From contig JAKTNV010000026.1 of the NCBI GenBank assembly GCA_022747635.1, positions 5,762,007 through 5,826,006 on the forward strand: a DNA stretch of 64,000 nt, read 5' to 3'. Of the stretch, positions 11,130 to 22,301 are shown piece by piece (within the stretch, counting starts at the first letter, position 1; every line of letters starts with the position of its first letter). Source of the stretch: Hetaerina americana. Taxonomy: Eukaryota > Arthropoda > Insecta > Odonata > Calopterygidae. Both the position numbers and the translations under genes were made by a program. Under the pieces are notes generated by a model, which was not told the origin of the DNA, ran no database searches, and saw only the letters and a list, made by a program, of their open reading frames with translations.

Positions 11130-12238
11130 GACAATATGAGGGAGACATCGCTTGATCAATATTTCCTCCCTTTCCTCGTTTGTTAAACATACTCCCCTAT
11201 ATTAGAGTCTTAAACAACCCCCTGCCAATCAATCCATGTTTCCTGCCTCCTTAGGATATCTTCCAACAAACCCCTCTCCTCACCCGCCAAACCTAGTAAT
11301 TCCTCAATCGATTTCCTTTCGGTCCATTTCACCTTCTCCATCCTTCTCCACACCCAAGTTTCCAAAGCCACCAAATTACGTCTATCCTCGTGCTTCGTTG
11401 ACAACGTTTGCGCGCCGTACATAGCTACGCTCCATAACAAAGTTTTGACCAGTATTTTCTTAACATCATTACTCAACGTCCCTCCCATCAATTACCACCT
11501 CCTTGTGAAAACCTCTGCCTAGTGCACTTCTTCTCCTTACGTCCCAACTACTTTGACCGTATTGGTCCAAAATACTTCCGAGATACGTAAACTGTTCCAA
11601 CTATTCTAGTTTTTGCCGTCTATTTAAATGTTAACCTTGGTCTTTGTCTTTCTGGAAAATGTCATATTCTTTATTTTATTTATATTGATTCTCATCCCGT
11701 ATCTATCACGCTGAATTTTCAATTCACTCAGCAATGCTTGTAACCCCTTAGCTGACTGACAAACTAGAGCTTGGTCATCAGCAAACTCAAGTGATTTTAC
11801 GAATTCCCCACCGACTTCCATGCCGACCTCCAGTTCTTTCCATGATTCTTTAATCATTTCCTCCAAATATACGTTGAACAGCACCGGTGACAATGGACAA
11901 CCCTGCCTTACACCTCTTCCTAACTCTGCCTATCCGGACTCTCCATTCCCCACCCGTACCTGAGCAGTCTGAGACTTGTACAGGTTGCGGAAATGCCTAG
12001 TGCCTCGCCAATCTAATCCTATTTTTTGCAATATACGTTTTAGTTTTCCCCAATGCACTCTTTCAAACACCTTTTCGAAATCTGCGAAACAGGCAAATGC
12101 GCCCTCATTGTATTCTATATTCCCCTCGATTAGTGATCTCAAAACTGCAGTGGCATCCCGCGTTCCTCTCCCCTTCCTAAACCCAAACTGATCATCCCCT
12201 AAGTAATCATTTGCCTTGCAGACGTTGAATGTTAACAT
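11130..12238 (-). pseudogene. RTE-like LINE reverse transcriptase, copy A (broken)
   Basis: Minus-strand reverse-transcriptase relic. From the 5' side: 'DDQFGFRKGRGTRDATAVL' and 'CFADFEKVFERV' (12238-11930, Asp-to-Val change in the usual KAFD block). Next comes 'GRGVRQGCPLSPVLFN' after an in-frame stop near 11935, then 'LEFADDQALVCQSAKG' with an intact FADD (11893-11624). The C-terminal part has 'WSVAMYGAQT' and 'WVWRRMEKVKWTERK' (11491-11210). The order and spacing match the RTE/BovB type of LINE. The 5' end is cut near 12238, so the endonuclease is absent. Several stops and a frameshift near 11600 make it non-functional. Three related copies lie at 43.9, 47.5 and 48.5 kb. Confidence 0.85.
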
Positions 12239-12798
12239 AAAAATTAGTTATCTAATACAGATGGAATGTAAATTTGAATTAAATAGACAGGTAAAAAGAT
12301 GCATATTATAAATGATATGTATTGAAAATATTTAAGCCATTAGGAATGTTCTTATAGTATTATATACTATATAAACCTAAGAAAAGTTTTGGTTTTAGTT
12401 TATGTTGTATGCTATAGCATTGAGTTGTGGCAAAATAGGTGCTCATGAAATTTGAACGGATGTCTATTTCTATATTTGATGAAAATTGATAGACTCAGTT
12501 TTTTCAGGCTCCTAGCATATGACATTTTGAATCATCCCAATGGTATTTGGTGAAAACATACAATTAGAATTCAATTTGTTTAGAGTTTTAGCTAAGATAA
12601 AAATCTTGGATTTTTTCTGCAAAAATTCAGCGTAGACGCTATGCTGTAGGTATCGAGTTCATAATCCAATTGCGTCTATATGTTATTGCGTCTATAGTGC
12701 TAAATGCTGTGAAAAAAGTTAAACTATGTACATTCTTCTAGCACCTAACGCAGTGTGTGGAGTAGTAACTAGCGGTATAATATTCTTAATGTATCGTA
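12239..12798. other. No gene recognised
   Basis: AT-rich spacer between the RTE-like relic and the mariner. It holds no frame or repeat of note. Confidence 0.5.
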
Positions 12799-12800
12799 TA

Positions 12801-12827
12801 CTACCTTGATCAAAAAGTTCCCGGAAT
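12801..12827 (+). repeat. Mariner left terminal inverted repeat
   Basis: It starts CTACCTTGATCAAAAA and ends TTCCCGGAAT. It differs from the right end at one position (G at 12817). This is the expected transposase binding and cleavage site. Confidence 0.95.
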
Positions 12828-13006
12828 AACCACCGTGTGGCGCTCCCATCGTTCCGATTTGAGTTCTGTTTTTTTTTGTTAAATTGGTACATCTGTTGTT
12901 GATATTCCCTTTAAATCTTAGTGTCATAACTTGACATTTGCAAAAGTTACGTAGCCAAGAGTATATCTATCTCTGTGTGTGTTGGCGATTTTTTACAATT
13001 GCAGAA

Positions 13007-14080
13007 ATGGATTTAAATTTGCAACAACGAACTTGTATTAAATTTTGCGTAAAAAACGGATTTAGTGGCGCACGGACGTTGGAAATGTTGGAAAAGTGTT
13101 TCGGCAACGATTCTCTAAAAAAAACGGTCGTTTACCAGTGGCACGAGCGGTTCAGAAGTGGTCGTGAGTCAATCGAAGATGATGAACGCAGTGGCAGACC
13201 ATCGACATCGAAAGTCGGTGAAAAAATTGATAAAGTAAAAGAAATGTTGGTCAATAACCGCAAATTAACCATCAGAGAAATAGCGGAGGGCTTGAACATT
13301 GCCTATGGATCCGCACAAGACATTGTGGTTAATGATTTGGGTTTCCGTCGTGTAGCAGCAAAGTTGGTGCCAAAAGACCTCAATTTCATGCAAAAAAGAG
13401 ACCGTGTTGACGTCGCAAAAGACATGATTTGCGAGGCTGAATCCGATCCCACATTCATCAAAAGGATCATTACTGGAGACGAGACGTGGGTTTATGAGTA
13501 CGACACGCAATCCAGACATCAGGCAAGTGAATGGCGTTCACCAAATGAGCCGAGACCAAAAAAACCACGTCGTTTTCAGTCAAAAAAGAAGGCAATGCTG
13601 ACGGTTTTCATGGATTACAACGGTGTAGTGCATCATGAATTTTTGCCAGAAGGCCAGACAGTAAACAAAGAGTATTATTTGGGCGTTATGAGACGTTTGC
13701 GTGAAGCAATTCGCCGAAAGAGACCAGAAATGTGGGCAGAAAACTCGTGGATTTTGCACCATGATAACGCACCGTCGCACAGTGCTATCATTATTCGTAA
13801 TTTTTTGACGAAAAATGCAACAAATACCATCCAACAGCCACCGAATTCACCTGATTTGGCTCCCTGTGACTTCTTTCTGTTCAATCGAGTTAAAAAACCA
13901 TTACGGGGAACGCGTTTTAGCAGCCGAGAGGAAGTAATGGAAAAATCGCAGGAAGCACTGATGGACATACCGAAAACCGAATATAAAAAATGTTTCGAGG
14001 ATTGGATCAAGCGCTGGCATAAGTGTGTTGCAGTCGATGGGGATTACTTTGAAGGGGACAATATAGATTTAGATGAATAA
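13007..14080 (+). CDS. Mariner-family transposase, DD34D, intact
   Basis: A cut-and-paste transposase of 357 residues. The N-terminal third carries two helix-turn-helix units, for example 'WHERFRSGRESIEDDERSGR' at about residues 45-65 and 'LTIREIAEGLNIAYGSAQDI' at about 87-106. The catalytic domain has Asp158 in TGDETWVYEYD, Asp253 in HHDNAPSH and Asp288 in SPDLAPCDFFLF. Exactly 34 residues separate the second and third Asp, the mariner signature. The usual WVPHEL motif appears as KLVPKDL and YSPDLAP as NSPDLAP. I chose Met at 13007 because mariner homology begins there; the frame is open upstream to 12938, but those 23 residues look like leader. An AATAAA at 14076-14081 overlaps the stop codon. 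All key residues are present, so the enzyme may be functional. The subfamily is not assigned. Confidence 0.95.
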   Translation: MDLNLQQRTCIKFCVKNGFSGARTLEMLEKCFGNDSLKKTVVYQWHERFRSGRESIEDDERSGRPSTSKVGEKIDKVKEMLVNNRKLTIREIAEGLNIAYGSAQDIVVNDLGFRRVAAKLVPKDLNFMQKRDRVDVAKDMICEAESDPTFIKRIITGDETWVYEYDTQSRHQASEWRSPNEPRPKKPRRFQSKKKAMLTVFMDYNGVVHHEFLPEGQTVNKEYYLGVMRRLREAIRRKRPEMWAENSWILHHDNAPSHSAIIIRNFLTKNATNTIQQPPNSPDLAPCDFFLFNRVKKPLRGTRFSSREEVMEKSQEALMDIPKTEYKKCFEDWIKRWHKCVAVDGDYFEGDNIDLDE

Positions 14081-14106
14081 ACTTGTATTTTTAATTTTCT
14101 GAATAA

Positions 14107-14133
14107 ATTCCGGGAAATTTTTGATCAAGGTAG
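14107..14133 (-). repeat. Mariner right terminal inverted repeat
   Basis: Read on the minus strand it starts CTACCTTGATCAAAAA and continues TTTCCCGGAAT. It is followed by the TA duplication at 14134-14135. Confidence 0.95.
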
Positions 14134-14135
14134 TA

Positions 14136-17100
14136 TACTAATGATTGTTGCATGAAGGGTTTCTGGTCGCTCTCCTTCCAAGTGCTATCGGTGAATCGTG
14201 GGGTCCTATGTTTATGTGGAAATAGTGGAGTACAAGTGTAAGTAGAATGGCTGGTGAACTAACCCCGCCTTCCACACGTCCTCCCTACGTCTTGCTGGGT
14301 TGTGTGTTGTCAGACGTAGCATGCCACATAGGCTAGTGTAATTACCGAAATGGACTTTATAGGCAAAGAACAATGATAAAAATGAGATGTAAAATTAAGC
14401 ACGCGAAATAAAAAAATGAGGACGCGGGTGTCTTAGGGGGGAAAGGGAGGGGTCAAATTATTTGGTCTTCCCTCTTAGTCTTCCTGCCCCGGCATGGAAA
14501 AGGATATTTATTGCCCGGTGACGTTTTTTCTTTGGCGATGATAATGTTAATCAACCATTGTAAAACTACCGGGATATGGAGAATATGGGAGCAGGAATTG
14601 CGGAAGGAATGGGAGATTGACGGATCGAGATACGTAGGAAGGGGCCGATAGTAAGGGAGAGAGGGTGGTGGGGGAGGGCGAAAGAGGAAATGCGGCTTAG
14701 TGGAGGGAGGGGCGCGTGGTGAGGGTGTGACTGGTTCACAGCTCACGCGTGACGCAACACTGCTCGCTCAGCCTACGTGCCGTTCGCACTTGACCCTCTC
14801 GGCCACACCTGCGCTACGGTCCCGGTAACTCCTGTCCGGAGCTGGTCCCGCCCATCCGACACATCGTGCCCCCTCAATCCCACCTCTTCCGAGAGCCAAA
14901 GCTTGGGATGGTTGGGGGAAGGGGTATTTCCCATACATAAGCCAGCGGTCACTCCCCCTTTCGAGGGAATGGGGTGTTTTTCTCTCTCTCTCTTTGGGGT
15001 CAGCTTTTGTCAAGTTGTTCGTTGTGAGACAGGGAGGTGGCGGGATGAGTAAACGAAGGCTGAGAGGTTTTACAATGAGCAGGGTCAGCGTGTGCATACG
15101 GTTCGCTCGGGTGAGGGAGATAGCTCTTGGGGGCGATCATATAGATGTAAAGTGAAGGGGCAATAAAGTATTTTCAGTGAATCATTATTATTCTCCATTT
15201 ACGTACTGTGAAATGCCTCATTTCTGTACTAAGATGTAAAATAGTTTTTAGTGGGTATATTCTTAAATTACTTTGAACAACAGCGCCAGTGAACTGACAA
15301 CCGGCAATGAATAGAACACTGAAGCTATGTAAATAAATTTTAATAAATTTCTTTCGATTTTTTTGAAGAATGTTTTCAGATTTCGATTTTTTGTGGAGCA
15401 ATAAATAGCTGTTTCATAAATAGATATTTTATGCCACTTCAAAAGCTGCCGCCGTTGTATTTTGGCAGTCCAATTTGGCATGTTTTCGTTTACGTCCTGC
15501 CTTCACACCTTTGGCTTTAATTAATCTTAAAGAACTTTGAGAATGCATAATCAGGCACTCTTGATGAACTCTCCTTGGCCGGCAATGGTAACCTCACTCT
15601 GAGCTGTTTATACTAATAAAACTGAACACAGCACTTTTCCCCCATATATTATTAGGATCATCCTTATGAAAACACGCTGTCTCCCTCTCTAAACCTAAAC
15701 CTACTCAACAGTCACTCACCTCCCCCCAAAACTTCTGCAATTTTCTCTAAGTTTTCCGGTTTCCCTCAATGACTTTGTCATAAACGAGTACGTCGCCCCA
15801 CTCCTTAAAACCCCAACTCCCTGAGACCGTCTCTCCTCCTCTGGATGCTAATATCCAATTACCGACCACTTCCATTCACTTTGTCTCCCACGAGTCCCGC
15901 CATATTCTCAAAACACTTCCCTCTTCCCTATCGAGGCGCCTTCTCCTTGCCCACTTGCCCCTTTGCGTTCTTCTCAAGCTACCGCCGCACCATCCCTCTG
16001 TCTCTCCTGATTCAGCCACAATACCAACTCCTCCCATAAATGAATACACCTGCGCCTCGTAATTGCTTTTATGACGCTGTAACTTCTGAAACTCTTTGTG
16101 AATGAACTTTAAAGGAGTATGAATAAGGATTTGTGGATCGCCCTGATTCTGGTGCATTCCCACCGCTCAGATACACTCGTATTAACATGTACACAAAGCG
16201 TATATTTTTTCAAATGACGGATTGCTAAATGAGTTTCTATATGGCGTTACCCTAAATGCACACTTTGCTCTCCCTCGTGCCCTCTCCTTCCGGCGCAAAA
16301 TTTGTGATTATTTATATGAATAATTACGCGAAGTTCTCTCTCTTCATAAACAAGTAAACGCCGTTTTAATTGAATATTATTTTCAATGTAGCGTAGTAAA
16401 GGCCACCAAGAGAAATTATGCATATACCGCCGGGAATATTGCGTACTCCTTTGTGATTTAGGGCTTTAGCCGTAAATGGTGGTCTCTTGAAACTCGTGAA
16501 AATGCGTTAGACATTTGCTTCATAATTCATCAATAACATATCGATTAATTAAGCTGATTTTTAAGAAAGTGTACACTATGATTTTATATTCAAGGATCTC
16601 CGATAGGGGAATACATTGCATGCTTAAAAAAATAAGCATGGGCTTTAAATCGAAAAATACGTTTCATCGTCCCAGAACACGTTTTTGCAATTTTTTGTGT
16701 AGGTCTGTGTGCGAGATTGAGATATTTTTAATAATTCAAAAATTATTTATGAGAAAAACACCAAATTTCTAGGGTAATATTTTCACTACGAGTTTAGAAA
16801 CTGAATATAGCACTTCCAAACTCCACACAAGCATACTCCATTGGACAATTGTTTCCATTTTTCCACTAAATTATTGGTTTTTAAAATTACCCAAATATAT
16901 TAAAGGAGAAAATTTATGTTTGAGAAATATTTATGAAATCTATCGGCGGCGCATTGAAATTCGAAACGTTTGTGAAATCTGTAGTTACAATGAAAATGTT
17001 CACTTGGTTCCATTATCAAAATACGGTGGTTTCAAAAACTCTCCGTTATGCAATTACAATATGGTACGTATTCCACTTGCGGAATAAATTACGTATCATA

Positions 17101-19429
17101 CGAAATAACAACCATAACTTATTAAAGTGAGAACTTCTATTGGTCGACCGATTTCTTAATGGGAAGTACCCTAGAAAAGCATTTTTTCAAATTTTGGTTA
17201 ATATTTAAGTTTGACTTTTGTTGAACATAAAATATTATTTGGTGAACAATAAATTAATAATTTTGATTTTTGATATTGAACATGTTTTCAAAAATCCATT
17301 TATAAAACATCACTACTCCGTGAAAGAATATAATAACTGATGTCTATTTATTTTTAAATTTAATCATTTTTAAATTTAAAATTAATTTTTAATTTTAAAT
17401 AAACTTGTTTCTTTTAATACGGATGTGGACGACCTGGTTTGACCCTTAGACTATGCACATTTTTTTCTTTTCCCCGATTACATGTGGAGGGTGAGTGCAC
17501 TAAGGCGCCCTCCATCATTTGCAACCTTTCGATTTTCATGCATATATATATCTGCTTGATTGATGACTTTATTGATTATTTATCGGGTTTCGGGAACGCA
17601 TTGGTGTCGGCGAGAGCCCATCTCCCTTCTCGCGTGCTTGCAAGGGCGATGTTCTCTCGGCTAACTTGTGCGCTAGAGGAAATTTGTTCTCTTATAGGAT
17701 GCCATTTAAAAAGCAGGAAGAAGCAACGTCAACATTAGCTAACCTTTTTAGGGGGTGAAAAGTGACCCGTCTACAAAAGAGTCATGATCAAAACGGTCCT
17801 ATTTGCTCACACGTGTTAAAATTCGCTGAAATATCCGGAAAAACTGCCGTAAGTTATCGTTTTCACTGCATTAATACTGAATAGGAGCAAAGACCTCACT
17901 CTCTGGTGTCTTGTAGCTTGGTATTTATTTTGCATCACCACATTATGTAGAATAATACTGAATTAACTTGAAGTATTAATATTGTTGCGCTTTTCAGCCA
18001 GCGTCTAGTTGCGATATGGATAGCTCTCTTACGTTCCCCTTGAAGATTCACAAAATGGAAAAAGTCAATTCGAAACTTATACTTTTATTTGAGAAACTGA
18101 AAGGAGTTAAATGGAAGGAGAAAAAAGTAGTGTCGTATTCTTTTAGTTTTCTTTTATTTCAGACCGATGAATCGGCTTAATTAGATAAAATGAAATGGAT
18201 TTATTGGTGATTTTTAATATGATGAAGTTCTTATGCTAAAAATATTGTGGTACATTTACAACCACAATGCTAGAGTCTCTACTCATGCCATTAAATGCAC
18301 TTGTTCTCCGAAAATTACCCTAATACATGGAGTGTCTTTCCATTGATAAATATATTCGATGGAATTTTATGAAAATGGTCGAAACAAAATTAAATTAATT
18401 AATGCTTAGAGAAAAATATTTCGAGTCGTGATTGGCAGAGAAATCAACCAAAATGGTTGGGAGTGTATATTCAAATTAATGTGTTTAGGCGGCTGTATTA
18501 TTGTATACTCGTATATAGTGTTACTCAACTCGAGGTAATACTGAAAGTTATACTTCATTTGCCTACCTCAGGATTAAATTTAGAAATAGTGTCATGGATG
18601 TTAGGAGAAAAATGTTGCTTTCTAATTATTCTTATCCTAATAAATTTTAAGTTCGTATCAGGGTCCTTACAGATCAAATTTCTGGCAAGCCAATTTAGAG
18701 AAGCTTCTTCGATTGTGTCATGCTCTAGTAACTTAAGAAATAGGAGAGAGTTAAGTTGATCGAATCAGAGGAACGACTAATAGTTTATTTTATCAATAAA
18801 TATGAGTTACTTCAAGTTTCGGACTAGATTAGTACATCGGGATACTAAGCCATCGACCGCTTCCTATGAAACTACGTTATCATGGCGGTACTAAAAGGTA
18901 TTCTGATGCACCAAGTACTCAGATTAGGTGTAACTGCTTAACACGGTCAGATTAGCATTTTTTCTACATGTAATACTTATCTGTCACGCCCTGCCGATTC
19001 AAGTCTCGTTGGTATCTATTTAGATGACACCAATCAGTTATCCCCTTTGCTGAGTTGCTTCAGTTCAGAAGTAAATTTTCGAGTACTGAACGTATACTTT
19101 TTTATCTTATATGCCGAAACGTATTTGGTCAATGTTTTATGCTCCATGGTACACCCCATACACTCTGAATATTTATTTGATCATTGAAGATTGTTTCAAT
19201 GTTTTGGCATAGTGTAATGGTGTAATCGTATCAGAAATCCTTGTACCATTCAGGCCGTCTTTTCTTTGGCAATGTGGCATTTTTTGTTTACCCGTGACAT
19301 AAATAAAGTACTCTTTGCCCCTCCAACCAACTGTGATTCCACAAACCTCAGGTGGAAAAACATTGAAATTAAGGCCCGGATTGAAATATTCTTCTTTCCA
19401 TTTTCCGGCGCAGAAATTAATTTTTTGGA
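14136..19429. other. No gene recognised
   Basis: Mostly AT-rich, with a G+A-rich patch at 14600-14760 and a C+T-rich patch at 15700-16050. Small inverted repeats occur, such as CATGCTTA/TAAGCATG at about 16620-16640. The minus- and plus-strand frames at 14453-15097 overlap and show no domain. No shared repeat was recognised. Confidence 0.5.
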
Positions 19430-20340
19430 TTACAGAAGGAGAAATTCTCGGGGTGGGTGGGAAGGAGCGGGGAAGTGGGCGAGAAATAGGCAGGAGAGAA
19501 GGAGGGACAGACAGGACAAAAGAAAGAGCTCTCAGAGGGGAAGCTTCACGCACTCACAAAGTTAATGATGGTGGGGGAGGGAGGGACGTGGAGATAAAGG
19601 AAATGAACCGGCGGCGCGTAATTGGAGAGCGAAAGTGCATGGAGGAATAAAACACGCTGCGGAAAGAATGGTGGGTAAAATCGAATCGGATGGAACAAGA
19701 GTTCACGCTCATGAAAGGGTCATGTGGACGGGAAATAACGGCTTTATCTAGTAGTAAATGAGACCATAGAGCCCAGTGATACTCTCTGGGGCCTCTCCAC
19801 CCTCCTGTCCCGCTTGCGCGAAGCGGGAAACGAGGGACGCGGAGAAAGACAGAAAATGAAAGAGAAAGGCTTTTGTGGAAGGAAAAAAATTAAAGAGAAT
19901 GCGGACGGACAGTGAGTGCATATAGATTGAAGGAAGGCCGAGCATTGCAAGATAGAGATAGTGAGAACGGAGAGAGAGAGAAAAAAAGAAATAGAGGGAG
20001 AAAAGAATAGGAATGAAGAGAACGAATGAGTTGAAAAAAGGGGTAAAAATGGATGAGTGGAGCGAGATGAGATTTGGAGGTGGGAAATGTGGGAGTTGTG
20101 GAACAAGGAGAGACGGGAAAGGGAATAGGATCACGCCCGCGAGAAATTAAATCCGAGAATGGCAAACCCGGGATGACTCCAGGTTAAAAGTGGACAAAAA
20201 AATCGCCATTAAACAGCGGCGGGATGGTTGGGTTGTACGAATTAGGGGATGAAAAATTGAGGTGGCGAAGCGGAAGTGAGATGAGAAGTAGTGAGGAGAA
20301 GATGAAAACAGAATTCGACCTGATGCATACCTGAGAGTGC
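19430..20340. other. Purine-rich tract
   Basis: The plus strand is strongly G+A rich. The minus-strand frames of up to 128 codons at 19744-20165 are Ser/Leu/Phe-rich translations of polypyrimidine, not genes. Confidence 0.6.
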
Positions 20341-20751
20341 TACAAGGAGAAAGGAGACTAGGTTTTGGAAGGAAACAATGGGGAGAGAGTATTTATTTAT
20401 CTGGCGTGGTTTGTCCCGCAGCAATTATATATTTATCGTTTTTCTGGAGATTAAAGTTCCCTACCCCATCCCCATCCAATGTGTACAAAAAAATGAACAT
20501 GAGTACTTGTATAGTGTTCTGTGCAAAATATTTGGGTAGTTTTTATAAAGAGATGTTATATTTGTGGATATTACTTTTCGAAATCCCATTCCGGAAATTC
20601 TTTCGTTAAAATATTACATTTCAGGTATCATTTCTTTGACTGTAAGTATTAATTGTTATCTACTTAAGTAACAAACGTGAGTAAGTTCTAATATCTTCGT
20701 CCTGAGGGCTACATCAAGTGAAAAAACAGTTAGATGCATTGCTTTTGTATT

Positions 20752-21112
20752 TCGAGGCGCGTTCAAGTTTTAATACCATCTTGTAGTTTTCGGACATACT
20801 GCTTACACTAGATATTTGAAACTTCTGCTACTTCTCCGAATGATCTCTGTGTCAGAGTGCACATTTTTCACAACGTCGACACCAGGATTCCATAGCTGCC
20901 GAGAACGCTTCTGAAGCGACCCCTTTTGACCATGAGAAAACCAGGTGGTCCTGGTGGCTTCTTAGATTCGTTGTCACGCGACGTTCCGCCTTCTTGTGAA
21001 CCTTCACATTCATGACCGCTATCCATAACGCCATCACTATACATATGTCCCACACAGTTGACGATGAATTTCGAAGGGTGTCAAACCGAGCTGTAAAATA
21101 AATATAAAATAA
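20752..21112 (-). pseudogene. Mariner-like element, family 4 (N-terminal relic, deletion derivative)
   Basis: The minus strand begins with 'LGLTPFEIHRQLCGTY', a close match to the first helices of a mariner transposase. It continues through a degraded helix-turn-helix region with frame switches ('DGVMDSG', then 'RTSRDNES', then 'FGEVAEVSNI'). The stretch at 20752-20790 contains CGAGGCGCGTTCAAGTTTTA, which resembles the outer end of this mariner type. The catalytic domain is absent: only about 360 bp separate the N-terminus from the putative end. The family differs from the intact mariner at 12.8 kb. The N-terminal match is seen directly; the terminus is inferred. Confidence 0.55.
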
Positions 21113-21904
21113 TGACCAAGCTGTTCTTGTATGCTAAACGACGCCATTTTAAGTATTGGAAACGCTTCTCATTCTAGCTACAACCGAAAGAACCCCGTGC
21201 ATTTTACAGCGCAACCATCCATGTCTTGTTTTCATGAAGAGTGCTTGCATATTTTTAGATCAGCTACATACAGTATTTCCATCGACTCCTAGTAACGATA
21301 AAAAAATTGGAAGATTTGAGAACTTGAACGTATCTCATTAAGTAGCGTTTGTGCCTCGTAAATCTAGGAAAAAAGCGTAATTAGGTAGTTTTTGTATTGA
21401 AATAGCGTTTGGATTAATTACATGAAATATTTCAACACTTGTCAATCGAATAAGAGGTATACGAAAGAGGTGTACGAAAAAGAGGTATAGGGAGTAATTT
21501 CTCATGTTATCGTGATTTACCGCAATGCTTTAAAAATATTGACTTTTGTTGGAAAACACAAGAGTCATTAGGTCCTTGTAATAATTCTAAATTCATAAGC
21601 TTAGTTGATTAAGGAAAGAAACAAATGTAGGTTAGAATGGCGGAACACTTGTTTAGATTATAGAGTTAGTGGAGATAGTGCAGGAAAGGGGCAAATGAGG
21701 GGGTTTCGAGAAGGCACACTTTTCAGGTAGAATATTGGGCCTATTGGCCGGGGAAGGAAAATTGAGGATCGGGGGTTGGAAAATGGGGTCGACGTAGTAA
21801 GAAGAGATAATGGTGATTAAGATAAAAAGGGAAGAGTAAAAAAAACACGGGTCTAACAGTGGCATTTTTTAGAGAACCACAATCATCTCATTGAACATTC
21901 TACG
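21113..21904. other. No gene recognised
   Basis: AT-rich sequence with a direct echo at about 21455-21485 (AGAGGTATACGAAAG, then AGAGGTGTACGAAAA). No coding signal. Confidence 0.5.
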
Positions 21905-22301
21905 ATGGGGACCTTCTTGGTCGATAACCATGACATATTACTCCAATCTTGTTCGCAATATAATATCCTTATCGATTACACCAGTGCTTGTGATTTCTAG
22001 GGTTTCGTAGAATGCATTAATAATATTAGATTAATACGAATTCACTGTTTTTTCGATAGGTTACGGGTCAGTTTTCGATTGGTTATCTTGATTTGTCGAT
22101 TCTTCGCAAAAAACAGTTATATCAGGAAAACCCTTTCTGAAATTTGGGCCCGTCCCTCTTGATGCGTAGCGACTCATCTTAAGAATTCCTTGAGCTTGGA
22201 CCCCCCTCCCGGAGTTTGAGACTCGAGAATGGAGCTGGTCAAACATGAAAGGGAAGTGTAACAATGTAACCACCCCTCTTTTCTGTCACGAAGGTCCCCA
22301 T
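21905..22301. repeat. Possible inverted-repeat element (397 bp)
   Basis: ATGGGGACCTTC at 21905-21916 is matched by its exact reverse complement at 22290-22301. The next bases inward agree partly (TTG against GTG). The minus-strand frame at 22061-22273 inside it is not recognised. No target-site duplication is evident. It could be a non-autonomous DNA transposon or a chance match. Confidence 0.3.

Larger units (their letters stand above)
12801..14133 (+). mobile_element. Complete mariner transposon (1333 bp) with TA target duplication
   Basis: The element is bounded by near-identical 27-bp inverted ends beginning CTACCTTGATCAAAAA, with one mismatch between the ends. It is flanked on both sides by TA (12799-12800 and 14134-14135), the canonical mariner target. 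It contains a single intact transposase frame and nothing else. The length is typical of full mariners (about 1.3 kb). The intact frame, ends and target duplication together indicate a recent insertion, and the copy could be active. Confidence 0.95.

Noticed and set aside
12938..13006. Upstream Met of the mariner frame as the true start
   Set aside because: The 23 extra residues have no mariner similarity; the family start fits Met at 13007.
13265..14010. Antisense frames within the mariner
   Set aside because: They are shadows of the transposase coding strand.
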